Shown: positions 16,829-25,774, counted from the first letter of the stretch. The stretch is 64,000 nt of DNA from Streptomyces sp. S.PB5 (GCF_030403745.1 NZ_JAQMWP010000006.1:474857-538856); one strand, 5' to 3'. Translations and numbers: made by a program. Notes: generated from the sequence alone by a model not told the origin.

Positions 16829-17671
16829 GTGCCCAAGGTGTCCTCGGTGGTCGTCCCGTACGCGACCTATCTGCGCGTGTACGAGCCGTTGGCGGCCTTC
16901 CCGGAGCCGGAACGCGGCCACTGGACGCGCTACGCCCGCCGCCCCGACCGTCCCTCGTACCAGGACGAACTGCGCCGCTCCCTGGCCGACTTGCTGCCCA
17001 CCCCGCCGATCCCGGTGCCGGTGCACGAGAGCAGCGACGCGTTCGTCCTGGATGTGGACGGCGTGGTCTGCGTCTGCCCCTGGCGGACCCGGCTGCGCGG
17101 CTGGCAGGCGCTGGAGGAGCTGCCCGAGGAGCTGCCGAAGCCGGTCCTGGACGCGGTGCTGCCGCCGGTCGTACGGCGGCAGGCGGCCCAGGACTACGAG
17201 CGCTGGCTGGTCCGCAACCCCGACGCCCGGCCCTGGATCCGGACCTCGACCTGGCAGGTGCCGCTGCACTGGTTCGTGCTGGTCGCGGACGAGGAGCGGC
17301 GCTTCGACAAGGGCTCGGGCGAGATCCCGCCGATGCTCCGCTACCGCACGCCCATGGTGCAGGCCCGGCGGCGGGTGGCGCGGGCTCTGCGGACTCTCAA
17401 GGACGCCATCGACGAGGGGCCGCTCATCGACGGCCTCGTGGACGTCGGGCGCTGGCTGGAGGAGTTCCATCCGCGCTCGCACGTCGAGCTGGACTACGGC
17501 GGTCTGGTGCACACCCTGCCGCCCGGCGAGCTGGAGGACGACCACTCGGCGGCCGACGTGGCCGAGGGCATCGAGGCGTTGCGGCTCGGGGACGGGGCGG
17601 CCGCGGGGGTCGCGTACGGGCGTCTGGTGGAGCGGTGGCGGTCGGTCCGGGACCGGCGTTCCGCGAACTGA
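16829..17671 (+). CDS. Conserved actinobacterial hypothetical protein
   Basis: The 280-residue product from the GTG at 16829 (GGGAGGGAG upstream) begins PKVSSVVVPYATYLRVYEPL. It has no signal peptide or membrane helix and is Trp- and Arg-rich (CPWRTRLRGW, YERWLVRNPDARPWIRT, WQVPLHWFVL). I recognise it only as the conserved protein found between vdh and bldC in Streptomyces; no function is known. The position beside bldC is a synteny observation, not evidence of shared function. Confidence 0.8.
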   Translation: MPKVSSVVVPYATYLRVYEPLAAFPEPERGHWTRYARRPDRPSYQDELRRSLADLLPTPPIPVPVHESSDAFVLDVDGVVCVCPWRTRLRGWQALEELPEELPKPVLDAVLPPVVRRQAAQDYERWLVRNPDARPWIRTSTWQVPLHWFVLVADEERRFDKGSGEIPPMLRYRTPMVQARRRVARALRTLKDAIDEGPLIDGLVDVGRWLEEFHPRSHVELDYGGLVHTLPPGELEDDHSAADVAEGIEALRLGDGAAAGVAYGRLVERWRSVRDRRSAN

Positions 17672-18198
17672 GTGTGCCCTGAGTCACTTTGGTCACGAAC
17701 TGGCGTTTGACCTGACGCCCGTTTTGGGGTTTCGTCCTCGGTCAAGGTGTCACCAAGTTTCCCCTGATGCTCCGCCAACAAGGGACGTAGGTCCCGATCC
17801 GGGCGTACGCCTCACTCAGTGTCAAGCGTGACGGACCGCACGTACCCGGCTCTTGCATCTCTTGCCCCTCCTCATGCCAAAATAGGACAAGGGGCCCGGG
17901 GGAGGTTCCGCTTTGGGGGGTCTGGTGACTCCTGATCGCTCTGTGACTGATCGTCACAGTGGCGTGACTGTCCGCTATGGCATGGTCCATCGGCGTCTGT
18001 CGCCCGATGAACACCTGGGGGGCAATTCCATCGGTTTGGCCGACGCGGCTGGACAGATGGTGTAGTTGTAGTGCCGAGGACAAGCCGTTCGTCCTATAAC
18101 CGACTCGACTCGCGTCCGCCATTTCGGGCAACGCGGGTCAAGGTGCAGAATTTAGAGGAAAGAACCGAGAAGGTTCGGTTCTCCCGAGGAGGCCGCTC
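17672..18198. other. Long upstream region of bldC
   Basis: No gene is visible in these 527 bp. They include a perfect 7-bp inverted repeat (17941-17959), a small hairpin (AACCGA/TCGGTT) immediately upstream of the bldC ribosome-binding site around 18164-18181, and several GTGAC/GTCAC half-sites between 17925 and 17970. The length suggests complex promoter control of bldC. Confidence 0.5.
17941..17959. promoter_or_regulatory. Inverted repeat CTGTGAC-N5-GTCACAG upstream of bldC
   Basis: Two perfect 7-bp arms separated by TGATC. It resembles a Crp site (TGTGA-TCACA) but has 7 bp rather than 6 between the half-sites, so Crp binding is doubtful. Additional GTGAC half-sites flank it. Confidence 0.45.
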
Positions 18199-18405
18199 AT
18201 GACCGCTCGCACCCCTGATGCCGAGCCGCTGCTGACCCCGGCTGAGGTCGCCACCATGTTCCGCGTCGACCCCAAGACGGTCACGCGGTGGGCGAAGGCC
18301 GGGAAGCTTACTTCCATCCGTACGCTCGGCGGGCATCGCCGCTACCGCGAGGCGGAGGTCCGTGCACTGCTCGCGGGCATCCCGCAGCAGCGCAGCGAGG
18401 CCTGA
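18199..18405 (+). CDS. bldC: BldC developmental transcription factor (MerR-like)
   Basis: The 68-residue protein is essentially one MerR-type winged-helix: LLTPAEVATMFRVDPKTVTRWAKAG is the HTH and IRTLGGHRRYREAEVRALL is the wing and following helix. BldC binds as head-to-tail oligomers on direct repeats and delays sporulation until the right time; bldC mutants skip aerial hyphae or sporulate early depending on medium. GAGGAGG precedes the ATG at 8-nt spacing. It stands alone, with a long upstream region and an intrinsic terminator downstream. Confidence 0.98.
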   Translation: MTARTPDAEPLLTPAEVATMFRVDPKTVTRWAKAGKLTSIRTLGGHRRYREAEVRALLAGIPQQRSEA

Positions 18406-18550
18406 ACCAACTGAATAACGGACAAACCGGCAGGTCCCCCAACGTGCCGAGGCGTCCGTGGCAACGCTTCAAAAGCTCCAAGCGACGCGGGTTCCGCCCC
18501 AACGGGGCCCACGCCCAAGCTCATCCCAGAACGTCACAGGGTGCGTCGTC

Positions 18551-18590
18551 GATCGCGCTGGACTCCGCCGGGTCCAGCGCGATCTTTTTT
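18551..18590 (+). terminator. Strong intrinsic terminator downstream of bldC
   Basis: A 13-bp perfect stem (GATCGCGCTGGAC with its complement), an 8-nt loop and six T. It is 145 bp beyond the bldC stop, giving a long 3' UTR. Confidence 0.9.
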
Positions 18591-18864
18591 GTGCGCGAGA
18601 TGTGGTTCAGCGCACGGCTCTGTGAGCGGGCTTGTCGGAGTCTGGGGAGGGGTGTCGGATCTCCTGTGGGGACCCCTGACGACTGGTGCAATTGCACATA
18701 TTAAATTGACCAGTTGTAGGTGAGGTGTAAGTACCGCGGTTTCCGAAACTCATGCGGTGACTCCCGTCACATGCCAGAGTCCTTGTTGCCGCCGCCGCAC
18801 GTGCGCTAGGGGAGGCGCATGTTCCACCGTCCCACGCCCGTACGGCCGTTGGGGCCGCCGATGG
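18591..18864. other. Region without confident genes between bldC terminator and the small CPIC protein
   Basis: This contains an AT-rich patch (around 18700, CATATTAAATTGACC) and a GGGGAGG followed by ATG at 18819 that opens a plus-strand frame antisense to the next gene. I consider that frame spurious. No RNA gene is seen. Confidence 0.35.
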
Positions 18865-19056
18865 TCACGCGGGCGAGGGACTTTCGTCCTCGACGGTCTC
18901 GTCCGGCTCCTGCACGGCTCCCGAGGGGCAGTCCATGGCGAGCCGCAGCAGCTGATGACAGATCGGGCAGTGCCGCGTCAGATGGCGATAGGAGGAAGCG
19001 GCCGACAGATGCGCACGGAGCAGCGCCCGCGTCTCGTGCCTAGCCGAAGCCGCCAT
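18865..19056 (-). CDS. Small conserved protein with CPIC metal-binding-like motif (possibly DUF6274)
   Basis: The 63-residue product begins MAASARHETRALLRAHLSAA and contains HLTRHCPICHQLLRLAMDCP, a CxxC with flanking His residues that resembles a treble-clef or zinc-ribbon half, then an acidic tail. A textbook GGAGG sits 6 nt upstream of the ATG at 19056. I recall the N-terminus as typical of the Streptomyces DUF6274 family, but that name is from memory. It is shorter than most genes here and easily missed. Confidence 0.7.
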   Translation of the reverse strand: MAASARHETRALLRAHLSAASSYRHLTRHCPICHQLLRLAMDCPSGAVQEPDETVEDESPSPA

Positions 19057-19157
19057 ACGCCACCTCCAGGGGCCGCACGGGGAACGGGGCCCTGATTTCT
19101 GGAGTACCGAGCGAATGTGACGCCGTCAAGAGTGGCTGGGCGGCCATGGCACGCAAG

Positions 19158-19251
19158 AAGGCCCGGATCCGAAGATCCGGGCCTTCTGACTTCACTGCGG
19201 TCCAAGAAGACCCGCTCCCCTGGTGGGGGTGCGGGCCCTCTGACTTCACTG
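19158..19251 (-). terminator. Two hairpins downstream of tRNA-Asp, each linked to a copy of an 18-bp direct repeat
   Basis: On the minus strand the tRNA-Asp 3' end is followed by a GC hairpin (about 19208-19236, GGCCCGC..GCGGGTC) and then a perfect 12-bp stem (19158-19169/19174-19185, AAGGCCCGGATC). The 18-bp sequence CTGACTTCACTGCGGTCC occurs at 19187-19204 and again at 19240-19257, where it includes the end of the tRNA. Confidence 0.65.
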
Positions 19252-19326
19252 CGGTCCTGACGGGATTTGAACCCGCGGCCTCCACCTTGACAGGGTGGCG
19301 AGCACTCCAAACTGCTCCACAGGACC
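19252..19326 (-). tRNA. tRNA-Asp (anticodon GTC), copy 1
   Basis: The 75-nt gene has acceptor GGTCCTG/CAGGACC, anticodon stem CCACC/GGTGG with loop CTGTCAA, and a T-arm containing GGTTCAAATCC. Discriminator G is the expected AspRS identity base. It is identical to the copy at 23889-23963. Confidence 0.97.
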
Positions 19327-19420
19327 AGGTTTCGCGGCGCTTGGTGCTGCGTTGCGCTGCGAGAAGGACTGTACAGGAGGGGGTGCCGTCTGCGCGAACT
19401 CACCCAACGTGCAGGAGCGG

Positions 19421-22400
19421 TTACGGTACGGCCGCGTCGATCGCCTTCACGATCCGCTTGTCCGAGATGGGGTAAGCCGTCCCCAGCGCGTGGGCGAAAT
19501 AGCTGACCCGGAGCTCCTCGATCATCCAGCGGATGTCCAGGACCGCGGACGGGACCGGGCGGCCCTTCGGCATCTGCTCCAGGAGCCACGCGTACTCGTC
19601 CCGCATCTCGTGGACCTTCTCCATGCGCGTGGTGTCCCGCTGGACGTTCGTCGGCATCTGCTGGAGGCGACGGTCCGCCGCCACCAGGTACCGCATGAGG
19701 TCCGGCAGCCGGCGCAGCCCGGTCTCCGTCACGAAGCCCGGTTTCACGAGGGCGTCCAGCTGTCCCCGTACGTCCTGGAGGTTCGCCAGGAGCGCGGGGC
19801 TCCGTACGGCCTTCAGACGGCGCTCACAGGCCTGCCAGGCGGCCAGCACCTGCTGCACCTGGCCGACCGTACGGACCGTCGTGTCGACTATCTCGGCGCG
19901 CACCTTGTCGTAGAGCTTCCGGTACGACTCCTCGTCCCACGCCGGCCCCCCGAAGTCGGCGATGAGCCGGTCCGCCGCCGCCGTCGCGCAGTCGTCGAAG
20001 AGGGCCTGGATCGTGCCGTGCGGGTTGGCCGAGAGAGCGAGCTTCTGGGGGTTGGTCAGCTTCTCCGAGGCGAACTTCGCCGGGTTCACCGGGATGTTGC
20101 GGAGGATCAGCCGCCGCGTGCCCTTCCACATGGCCTCCGCCTGCTCCGCCTCCGTGTCGAAGAGACGGACCGAGACCGTGTCGCCGTCGTCCACCAGCGC
20201 CGGGTACGCCTTCACCGGGTGGCCGGCTCGGCGGGTCTCGAAGACGCGGGTGAGGGTGCCGATCGTCCAGTCGGTGAGGCCCTTGCGTTCCAGGGACTCG
20301 CCGCCCTGGCGCTCGGCGGTGGCTGCCGCGGCCTGCGAGAGGGCCTGCCGTGCCTTCGGCTTCAGCTGGACCTTCAGCGCCTCCAGATCCTTGTCCTCGG
20401 CCAGCTTGCGGCGCCGCTCGTCCACGATCCGGAAGGTGATCCGCAGGTGCTCGGGGACCCGGGACCAGTCGAAGTCCTCGGCCTCGAAGGGGACCCCGAC
20501 CATGCGCTTCAGCTCGCGCGCCATCGTCGTCGTCAGCGGCTCCTGCAAGGGGACGGCCGTATCGAGGAACCGCTTCGCGAAGTTCGGCGCCGGCACGTAG
20601 TTGCGGCGGATCGGCTTCGGGAGCGAACGGATCAGCTCCGTCACCAACTCCTCCCGCAGACCCGGGATCTGCCAGTCGAAGCCCTCGTCCGTGACCTGGT
20701 TCAGCACCTGGAGCGGGATGTGGACGGTCACACCGTCGGCGTCAGCGCCCGGCTCGAACTGGTACGTGACGCGGAACTTGAGCTGCCCCTGCCGCCAACT
20801 GTCCGGATAGTCGGCCTTGGTGACCGCCTCCGCCGACTCCCGGATGAGCATCTCCCGCTCGAAGTCCAGGAACTCCGGCTGCTCATGCCGCTTCCGCTTC
20901 CACCAGGAGTCGAAGTGGGCGCCGGAGACGACGTGTTCGGGCACCCGCTGGTCGTAGAAGTCGAAGAGCGTGTCGTCGTCGACGACGATGTCCCGGCGCC
21001 GGGCGCGGTGTTCGAGCTCCTCGACCTCGCTCAGCAGCTTGCGGTTGTCGGCGTAGAACTTGTGGTGCGTGCGCCAGTCGCCCTCGACGAGCGCGTTGCG
21101 AATGAAAAGCTCGCGGCTCGTCTCGGGGTCGATCCGGCCGTAGTTGACCTTGCGCTGGGCGACGATCGGCACGCCGTACAGCGTGACCTTCTCGTACGCC
21201 ATCACGGCCGCCTGGTCCTTCTCCCAGTGCGGTTCGGAGTACGTCCGCTTCAGCAGGTGCCCGGCGAGCGGCTCGACCCACTCCGGCTCGATCTTGGCGT
21301 TGACGCGTGCCCAGAGGCGGCTCGTCTCCACCAGTTCCGCCGACATCACGAAACGCGGCTGCTTCTTGAAGAGCGCGGAGCCCGGGAAGATCGCGAACTT
21401 GGCGTTGCGGGCGCCCAGGTACTCGTTCTTGTTGCCGTCCTTCACGTCCTTCATGCCGACGTGGGAGAGCAGACCGGCGAGAAGGGAGACATGGACGCTC
21501 TGGTCGGCCGCGTCCTCCTCGTTCAGATGGATGCCCATCTGCTTGGCGACGGTCCGCAGCTGGGTGTAGATGTCCTGCCATTCGCGGATGCGCAGGAAGT
21601 TCAGATACTCCTGCTTGCACATCCGCCGGAAGGAGCTCGAACCCCGCTCCTTCTGCTGCTCGCGGACGTACCGCCAGAGGTTCAGATACGCGAGGAAGTC
21701 GCTGGTCTCGTCCTTGAAGCGGGCGTGCTGCTGGTCGGCCTGGGTCTGCTTGTCGGCGGGGCGCTCGCGCGGGTCCTGGATGGACAGGGCCGCCGCTATC
21801 ACCATGACCTCGCGGGCACAGCCGTTCTTGTCGGCCTCCAGGACCATCCGGGCCAGGCGCGGGTCGACGGGCAGCTGAGCGAGCTTGCGGCCGGTCTCGG
21901 TGAGCCGCTTGCGGGGGTCCTTCTGCGCCGGGTCGAGGGCGTTCAGCTCCTGGAGCAGCTGGACGCCGTCGCGGATGTTGCGGTGGTCCGGCGGGTCGAT
22001 GAAGGGGAACTTCTCGATGTCGCCGAGGCCGGCGGCGGTCATCTGGAGGATGACGGAGGCCAGGTTCGTACGGAGGATCTCCGCGTCCGTGAACTCCGGG
22101 CGGGCGTTGAAATCGTCCTCGGAGTAGAGGCGGATGCAGACACCGTCCGACGTACGGCCGCAGCGGCCCTTGCGCTGGTTCGCGCTGGCCTGGGAGATCG
22201 CCTCGATCGGGAGCCGCTGGACCTTGGTGCGATGGCTGTAGCGGCTGATCCGGGCGAAGCCGGGGTCGATGACGTACTTGATGCCGGGGACCGTCAGGGA
22301 GGTCTCGGCGACGTTCGTTGCCAGAACGATCCTGCGCCCGGTGTGCGGCTGGAAGACCCGGTGCTGCTCGGCGTGCGAGAGCCGGGCGTAGAGGGGGAGC

Positions 22401-23374
22401 ACCTCGGTGAACCGGTAGTTCTTCTTGTTGAGCGCGTCCGCCGTGTCCCGGATCTCCCGCTCGCCCGAGAGGAAGACCAGGATGTCGCCCTTGCCCTCGC
22501 CCTGGAGCTCCTCGACGGCGTCGCAGATCGCGGTGATCTGGTCGCGGTCGGCGTCGTCCGAGTCCTCCTCCAGGAGGGGCCTGTACCGCACCTCCACCGG
22601 GTATGTCCGGCCGCTGACCTCGACGATCGGGGCGTCCCCGAAGTGCCGGGAGAAGCGCTCGGGATCGATGGTCGCGGAGGTGATGACGACCTTGAGATCC
22701 GGGCGCTTCGGCAGCAGCTGGGCGAGGTAGCCGAGCAGGAAGTCGATGTTGAGGGACCGCTCGTGGGCCTCGTCGATGATGATCGTGTCGTAGGCGCGCA
22801 GCTCGCGGTCGGTCTGGATCTCGGCGAGCAGGATGCCGTCCGTCATCAGCTTGATGAAGGTGCCGTCCTGGTTCACCTGGTCGGTGAAGCGGACCTTCCA
22901 GCCGACGGCCTCGCCGAGCGGGGTGTCCAGCTCCTCGGCGACGCGTTCGGCGACGGTGCGGGCGGCGATACGACGGGGCTGGGTGTGCCCGATCATGCCG
23001 CGCACACCACGGCCCAGCTCCAGACAGATCTTCGGGATCTGGGTCGTCTTGCCGGAACCGGTCTCACCGGCGACGATCACGACCTGGTGATCACGGATGG
23101 CGTCCGCGATCTCGTCCTTCTTCTGGCTGACGGGGAGCTGCTCGGGATAGCTGACGGCGGGTACCCGGGCGCGCCGCCCGGCCATCCGCTCCTCGGCCTT
23201 GGCGATCTCGCCCTCGATCTCGGCGAGCACGGCGGCCCGGGCCTCCGGCTTACGGATCTTGCGCGCACCTTCGAGCCTGCGCCCGAGCCGCTGCGCGTCG
23301 CGCAGGGAGAGCTCGGTCAGGCGAGGGGCGAGGGCGCCGAGGCCCGGGACACCGGGGGCAGGATGCGTAGACAT
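19421..23374 (-). CDS. hrpA: ATP-dependent RNA helicase HrpA (DEAH-box)
   Basis: The 1317-residue protein has the bacterial HrpA layout: Walker A GETGSGKT at 103-110, DEAH at 201-204, SAT motif, helicase C domain with TNVAETSLTVPGI and QRKGRCGRTSDG, then HA2, OB-fold and the long C-terminal DUF3418 region. HrpA resolves stalled or collided ribosomes and remodels RNA; it is non-essential in E. coli. Full length is normal for the family. The ATG at 23374 gives MSTHPAPGVPGLGALAPRL. It is transcribed towards tRNA-Asp copy 1. Confidence 0.97.
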   Translation of the reverse strand: MSTHPAPGVPGLGALAPRLTELSLRDAQRLGRRLEGARKIRKPEARAAVLAEIEGEIAKAEERMAGRRARVPAVSYPEQLPVSQKKDEIADAIRDHQVVIVAGETGSGKTTQIPKICLELGRGVRGMIGHTQPRRIAARTVAERVAEELDTPLGEAVGWKVRFTDQVNQDGTFIKLMTDGILLAEIQTDRELRAYDTIIIDEAHERSLNIDFLLGYLAQLLPKRPDLKVVITSATIDPERFSRHFGDAPIVEVSGRTYPVEVRYRPLLEEDSDDADRDQITAICDAVEELQGEGKGDILVFLSGEREIRDTADALNKKNYRFTEVLPLYARLSHAEQHRVFQPHTGRRIVLATNVAETSLTVPGIKYVIDPGFARISRYSHRTKVQRLPIEAISQASANQRKGRCGRTSDGVCIRLYSEDDFNARPEFTDAEILRTNLASVILQMTAAGLGDIEKFPFIDPPDHRNIRDGVQLLQELNALDPAQKDPRKRLTETGRKLAQLPVDPRLARMVLEADKNGCAREVMVIAAALSIQDPRERPADKQTQADQQHARFKDETSDFLAYLNLWRYVREQQKERGSSSFRRMCKQEYLNFLRIREWQDIYTQLRTVAKQMGIHLNEEDAADQSVHVSLLAGLLSHVGMKDVKDGNKNEYLGARNAKFAIFPGSALFKKQPRFVMSAELVETSRLWARVNAKIEPEWVEPLAGHLLKRTYSEPHWEKDQAAVMAYEKVTLYGVPIVAQRKVNYGRIDPETSRELFIRNALVEGDWRTHHKFYADNRKLLSEVEELEHRARRRDIVVDDDTLFDFYDQRVPEHVVSGAHFDSWWKRKRHEQPEFLDFEREMLIRESAEAVTKADYPDSWRQGQLKFRVTYQFEPGADADGVTVHIPLQVLNQVTDEGFDWQIPGLREELVTELIRSLPKPIRRNYVPAPNFAKRFLDTAVPLQEPLTTTMARELKRMVGVPFEAEDFDWSRVPEHLRITFRIVDERRRKLAEDKDLEALKVQLKPKARQALSQAAAATAERQGGESLERKGLTDWTIGTLTRVFETRRAGHPVKAYPALVDDGDTVSVRLFDTEAEQAEAMWKGTRRLILRNIPVNPAKFASEKLTNPQKLALSANPHGTIQALFDDCATAAADRLIADFGGPAWDEESYRKLYDKVRAEIVDTTVRTVGQVQQVLAAWQACERRLKAVRSPALLANLQDVRGQLDALVKPGFVTETGLRRLPDLMRYLVAADRRLQQMPTNVQRDTTRMEKVHEMRDEYAWLLEQMPKGRPVPSAVLDIRWMIEELRVSYFAHALGTAYPISDKRIVKAIDAAVP

Positions 23375-23445
23375 ACGCGATCCAGGATCTCATCCTCGGG
23401 AAATTTGTGGCGAACGGTTTTGCCGCCGGCGGTGGAGCGGGCGGG

Positions 23446-23730
23446 CTACAGGGTGCGCTGGCCCGGGATCTCCGCCACCGGTACCGGGGTGCGGGTCTCG
23501 TGCAGGGCGATGGACTTGGCGGTGTTGGAGACGGCCTTGATGCTCAGATAGGCCGTGGTCATGCTGCTGACCGCGGTGAAGGCGGCGGTGAGGACGCCGA
23601 CGATCACCGCTTTGTCGCCGTCGAGCTGCCAGACCCCGACGATCGCCACCACGGCGATCGCCAGATTGCTGAGTATCACCGCGAACAGGCCGTACCGCGC
23701 ACGGGCCAGTTCCAGACCGTTCTGACTCAT
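23446..23730 (-). CDS. Small membrane protein with two transmembrane segments
   Basis: The 94-residue product has a short cytoplasmic start (MSQNGLELARARYGLF), TM1 AVILSNLAIAVVAIVGVWQL, TM2 VIVGVLTAAFTAVSSMTTAY and a polar tail. GGGGG lies 6 nt upstream of the ATG at 23730. I recognise no family. It sits alone between hrpA and the tRNA cluster. Confidence 0.7.
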   Translation of the reverse strand: MSQNGLELARARYGLFAVILSNLAIAVVAIVGVWQLDGDKAVIVGVLTAAFTAVSSMTTAYLSIKAVSNTAKSIALHETRTPVPVAEIPGQRTL

Positions 23731-23759
23731 CGAACCCCCTGAGCACCCCTGGATACAAC

Positions 23760-23787
23760 AAGACCCCGATCCGAGGATCGGGGTCTT
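23760..23787. terminator. Hairpin closing the Glu-Asp-Phe tRNA cluster
   Basis: A 12-13 bp perfect stem (AAGACCCCGATCC and complement) starts 5 bp after the tRNA-Phe 3' end. The T runs are short on both strands. Confidence 0.8.
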
Positions 23788-23792
23788 TGCTG

Positions 23793-23866
23793 TGGCTGGG
23801 GCCGGGGTCGAACCGGCGACCTACCGCTTTTCAGGCGGTCGCTCGTACCAACTGAGCTACCCAGCC
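23793..23866 (-). tRNA. tRNA-Phe (anticodon GAA)
   Basis: The 74-nt gene has acceptor GGCTGGG/CCCAGCC, D-loop AGTTGGTA, anticodon stem ACCGC/GCGGT with loop CTGAAAA, T-arm CCGGTTCGACCCCGG and discriminator A. It is third in a minus-strand Glu-Asp-Phe cluster. Confidence 0.97.
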
Positions 23867-23888
23867 GAGAGATTCCGGAGAATCTCAG

Positions 23889-23963
23889 CGGTCCTGACGG
23901 GATTTGAACCCGCGGCCTCCACCTTGACAGGGTGGCGAGCACTCCAAACTGCTCCACAGGACC
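23889..23963 (-). tRNA. tRNA-Asp (anticodon GTC), copy 2
   Basis: This 75-nt gene is identical to the copy 4.6 kb away at 19252-19326, including flanking bases on both sides of the 3' end. It lies 22 bp upstream of tRNA-Phe in the cluster. Confidence 0.97.
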
Positions 23964-24001
23964 AAGCTGTTGTGTACGACAGTGTCGCACACGGTGTTGC
24001 G

Positions 24002-24074
24002 TGCCCCCAACGGGATTCGAACCCGTGCTACCGCCTTGAAAGGGCGGCGTCCTAGGCCGCTAGACGATGAGGGC
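24002..24074 (-). tRNA. tRNA-Glu (anticodon TTC)
   Basis: The 73-nt gene is first in the cluster. Its acceptor GCCCTCA/TGGGGGC has a T-G wobble, the anticodon stem CCGCC/GGCGG encloses CTTTCAA, the T-arm is CGGGTTCGAATCCCG and the discriminator is A. Glu-tRNA is also the precursor for tetrapyrrole synthesis in Streptomyces; nothing here shows whether this copy is used for that. Confidence 0.97.
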
Positions 24075-24154
24075 TATCGGCCCGCCTGCGCGCTTCTCAG
24101 CGCGTCGGGGACGTGAGAAGCATATGGGATGGCAGGAGGTATCGCCAAAACGGT

Positions 24155-25774
24155 TTAAGGAGCGCTGGGGGACGGGGTGCGCGACAGGGGCGGAGAGGTG
24201 GACGGGGAGGGGGAGGGAGTCGGGGAGGGCGTGGGGGACGGTGTGGGGGCCGCTCCCGGCAGGTTCTCCTCCGGCAGGTGGCGGCTGACCTCGGCCGTGG
24301 TCAGGCCCAGACCGCCGAGTTTGATCTCGTCCCAGGCCTGGAGGCGGCGGGTGTCACGGTCGAAGTAGAGGATCGAGGCCTCGATGGGGTCGGGGTACTT
24401 CCCCTCCACCGCGCGCAGCCCGCTCCCGCCGGTGGAGCCCTCGATACGCAGCCGGGTGCCGTTGCGCAGGACCTCCATCTCCTGGTGGTGGAGGTGGCCG
24501 GAGAGCACCAGCGGTACCGACCCGTCGACCTCCCGGGCGGCGGACGGCTCGTGGATCATGGCGACGTCGACCGGTTTCCCGGCGGTCGTCCAGTCACGCA
24601 GGGAGGCGGCGAGCCGGGCGCCCGCGGCCTCCTGGGACTCCTCGGCGCCGGACTTCTCGCTGCGGTCGGGGGTGAACTGCGGGTCGCCCAGGCCGGCGAA
24701 ACGCAGGCCCGCGACCGTCTCGGCCCGCCCGTCGTCGAGGACGTGGACGTTCTTCAGGCCCTCCAAGTAGCGCTGGGTGATCCGGGAGTCGTGGTTGCCG
24801 CGCACCCACACATAGGGCGCGCCCAGGTCCTCGACCGGGTCCAGGAAGCCGTTCTCGGCGGCCGTCCCGTGGTCCATGGTGTCGCCCGTGTCGACGATGA
24901 CATCGGCCTGGTACTGCTCCACCAGCGAGGCGATGATCTTCCAGCTCGCCGGGTTGAGGTGGATGTCGGAGACGTGCAGGACGCGGATGGTGGTCGGGTC
25001 GGGGGCGTAGACGGGCAGCGTGGAGGTGACGTCGTAGAGCTTCGTCACATTCGTCACCAGCCGCGCCAACTCCTTCTGGTAGACGTCGAATTCGGTCACG
25101 ATGTTGCGCGCGTTGCCGACCAGGGACGGGGCCGAGGAGAGCAGGCCGGAGAACTTCGGCTCCAGGACCGAGTCCGGGTTCCAGGTGGCGTACGCCGTGC
25201 CGCCGGACGCGGCCAGCAGGGTCAGGGCGAGGCCGCCGGCGGCGAGCGCGCGGCGCGGGCGGCGGTAGACGGCGAGGCCGAGGGCGGTGGCCCCGGCGAC
25301 GACGGCGACACAGGACCGTACGGCCAGGTCGAGGGTGCCGTGGCCGACGTCCTCGGCGACCTCCTGCTGGAGCCCGGAGAGGCGCTCGGGGTGGTCGACG
25401 AGGGCCTGGGAGCGGACCGGGTCGAGCTGGTCGACGTTGACGTCCAGGCGGACGGGGGCGTGGTGGCTGTCGAGCTGCAGGGCGCCCAGCGGGGAGACGT
25501 TGATCTTCGTGCCGCCGGTGAAGGAGGGGCGCAGGGTCATCGTCGTGTTCATCGGTCCGACGGGGGTGCGGACATTGCCGACGATCAGCAGGCCCAGCCA
25601 CGCCCCGAGCAGCACGACCGTGATCAGGCCGAGGGCCCGGCCCCAGGGGTGCGGCTGGTGGACGAGTTCCAGGGTGGGCAGGGGGCGGCGGGTCCGGTAG
25701 TGCCGCGCGAGGGTGCGCGGCGAGCGGCGGATACGGACCAGGACGTTCAGGACTGCGGCGGGGACGCGGGCCAT
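24155..25774 (-). CDS. Membrane-anchored metallophosphoesterase
   Basis: The 539-residue protein has a TM helix at about 47-67, a second hydrophobic hairpin at 155-195, and a calcineurin-like phosphoesterase domain from about 262. The metal ligands are in HVSDIHL (D270, H272), DTGDTMDHG (D298), RGNHDS (N327, H328) and GHLHHQ (H427, H429). A Pro/Ser/Thr-rich tail (about 500-539) ends the protein. The layout suggests an extracytoplasmic phosphodiesterase tethered to the membrane; the substrate is unknown. The ATG at 25774 is the likely start; the frame stays open upstream through a repeated regulatory region. Confidence 0.88.
   Translation of the reverse strand: MARVPAAVLNVLVRIRRSPRTLARHYRTRRPLPTLELVHQPHPWGRALGLITVVLLGAWLGLLIVGNVRTPVGPMNTTMTLRPSFTGGTKINVSPLGALQLDSHHAPVRLDVNVDQLDPVRSQALVDHPERLSGLQQEVAEDVGHGTLDLAVRSCVAVVAGATALGLAVYRRPRRALAAGGLALTLLAASGGTAYATWNPDSVLEPKFSGLLSSAPSLVGNARNIVTEFDVYQKELARLVTNVTKLYDVTSTLPVYAPDPTTIRVLHVSDIHLNPASWKIIASLVEQYQADVIVDTGDTMDHGTAAENGFLDPVEDLGAPYVWVRGNHDSRITQRYLEGLKNVHVLDDGRAETVAGLRFAGLGDPQFTPDRSEKSGAEESQEAAGARLAASLRDWTTAGKPVDVAMIHEPSAAREVDGSVPLVLSGHLHHQEMEVLRNGTRLRIEGSTGGSGLRAVEGKYPDPIEASILYFDRDTRRLQAWDEIKLGGLGLTTAEVSRHLPEENLPGAAPTPSPTPSPTPSPSPSTSPPLSRTPSPSAP

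Noticed and set aside
17941..17959. Canonical Crp-binding site upstream of bldC
   Set aside because: The spacing between TGTGA and TCACA is 7 bp rather than 6, so I list it only as an inverted repeat.
18819..19043. Plus-strand 74-codon frame with GGGGAGG before ATG
   Set aside because: It is fully antisense to the CPIC-motif gene, which has an equally good ribosome-binding site and a sensible protein; the plus product is Arg/Pro-rich low complexity.
19295..23551. Very long plus-strand open frame opposite hrpA
   Set aside because: It is antisense to a complete helicase with all motifs; high GC leaves the complementary frame open. No domain or ribosome-binding site supports it.
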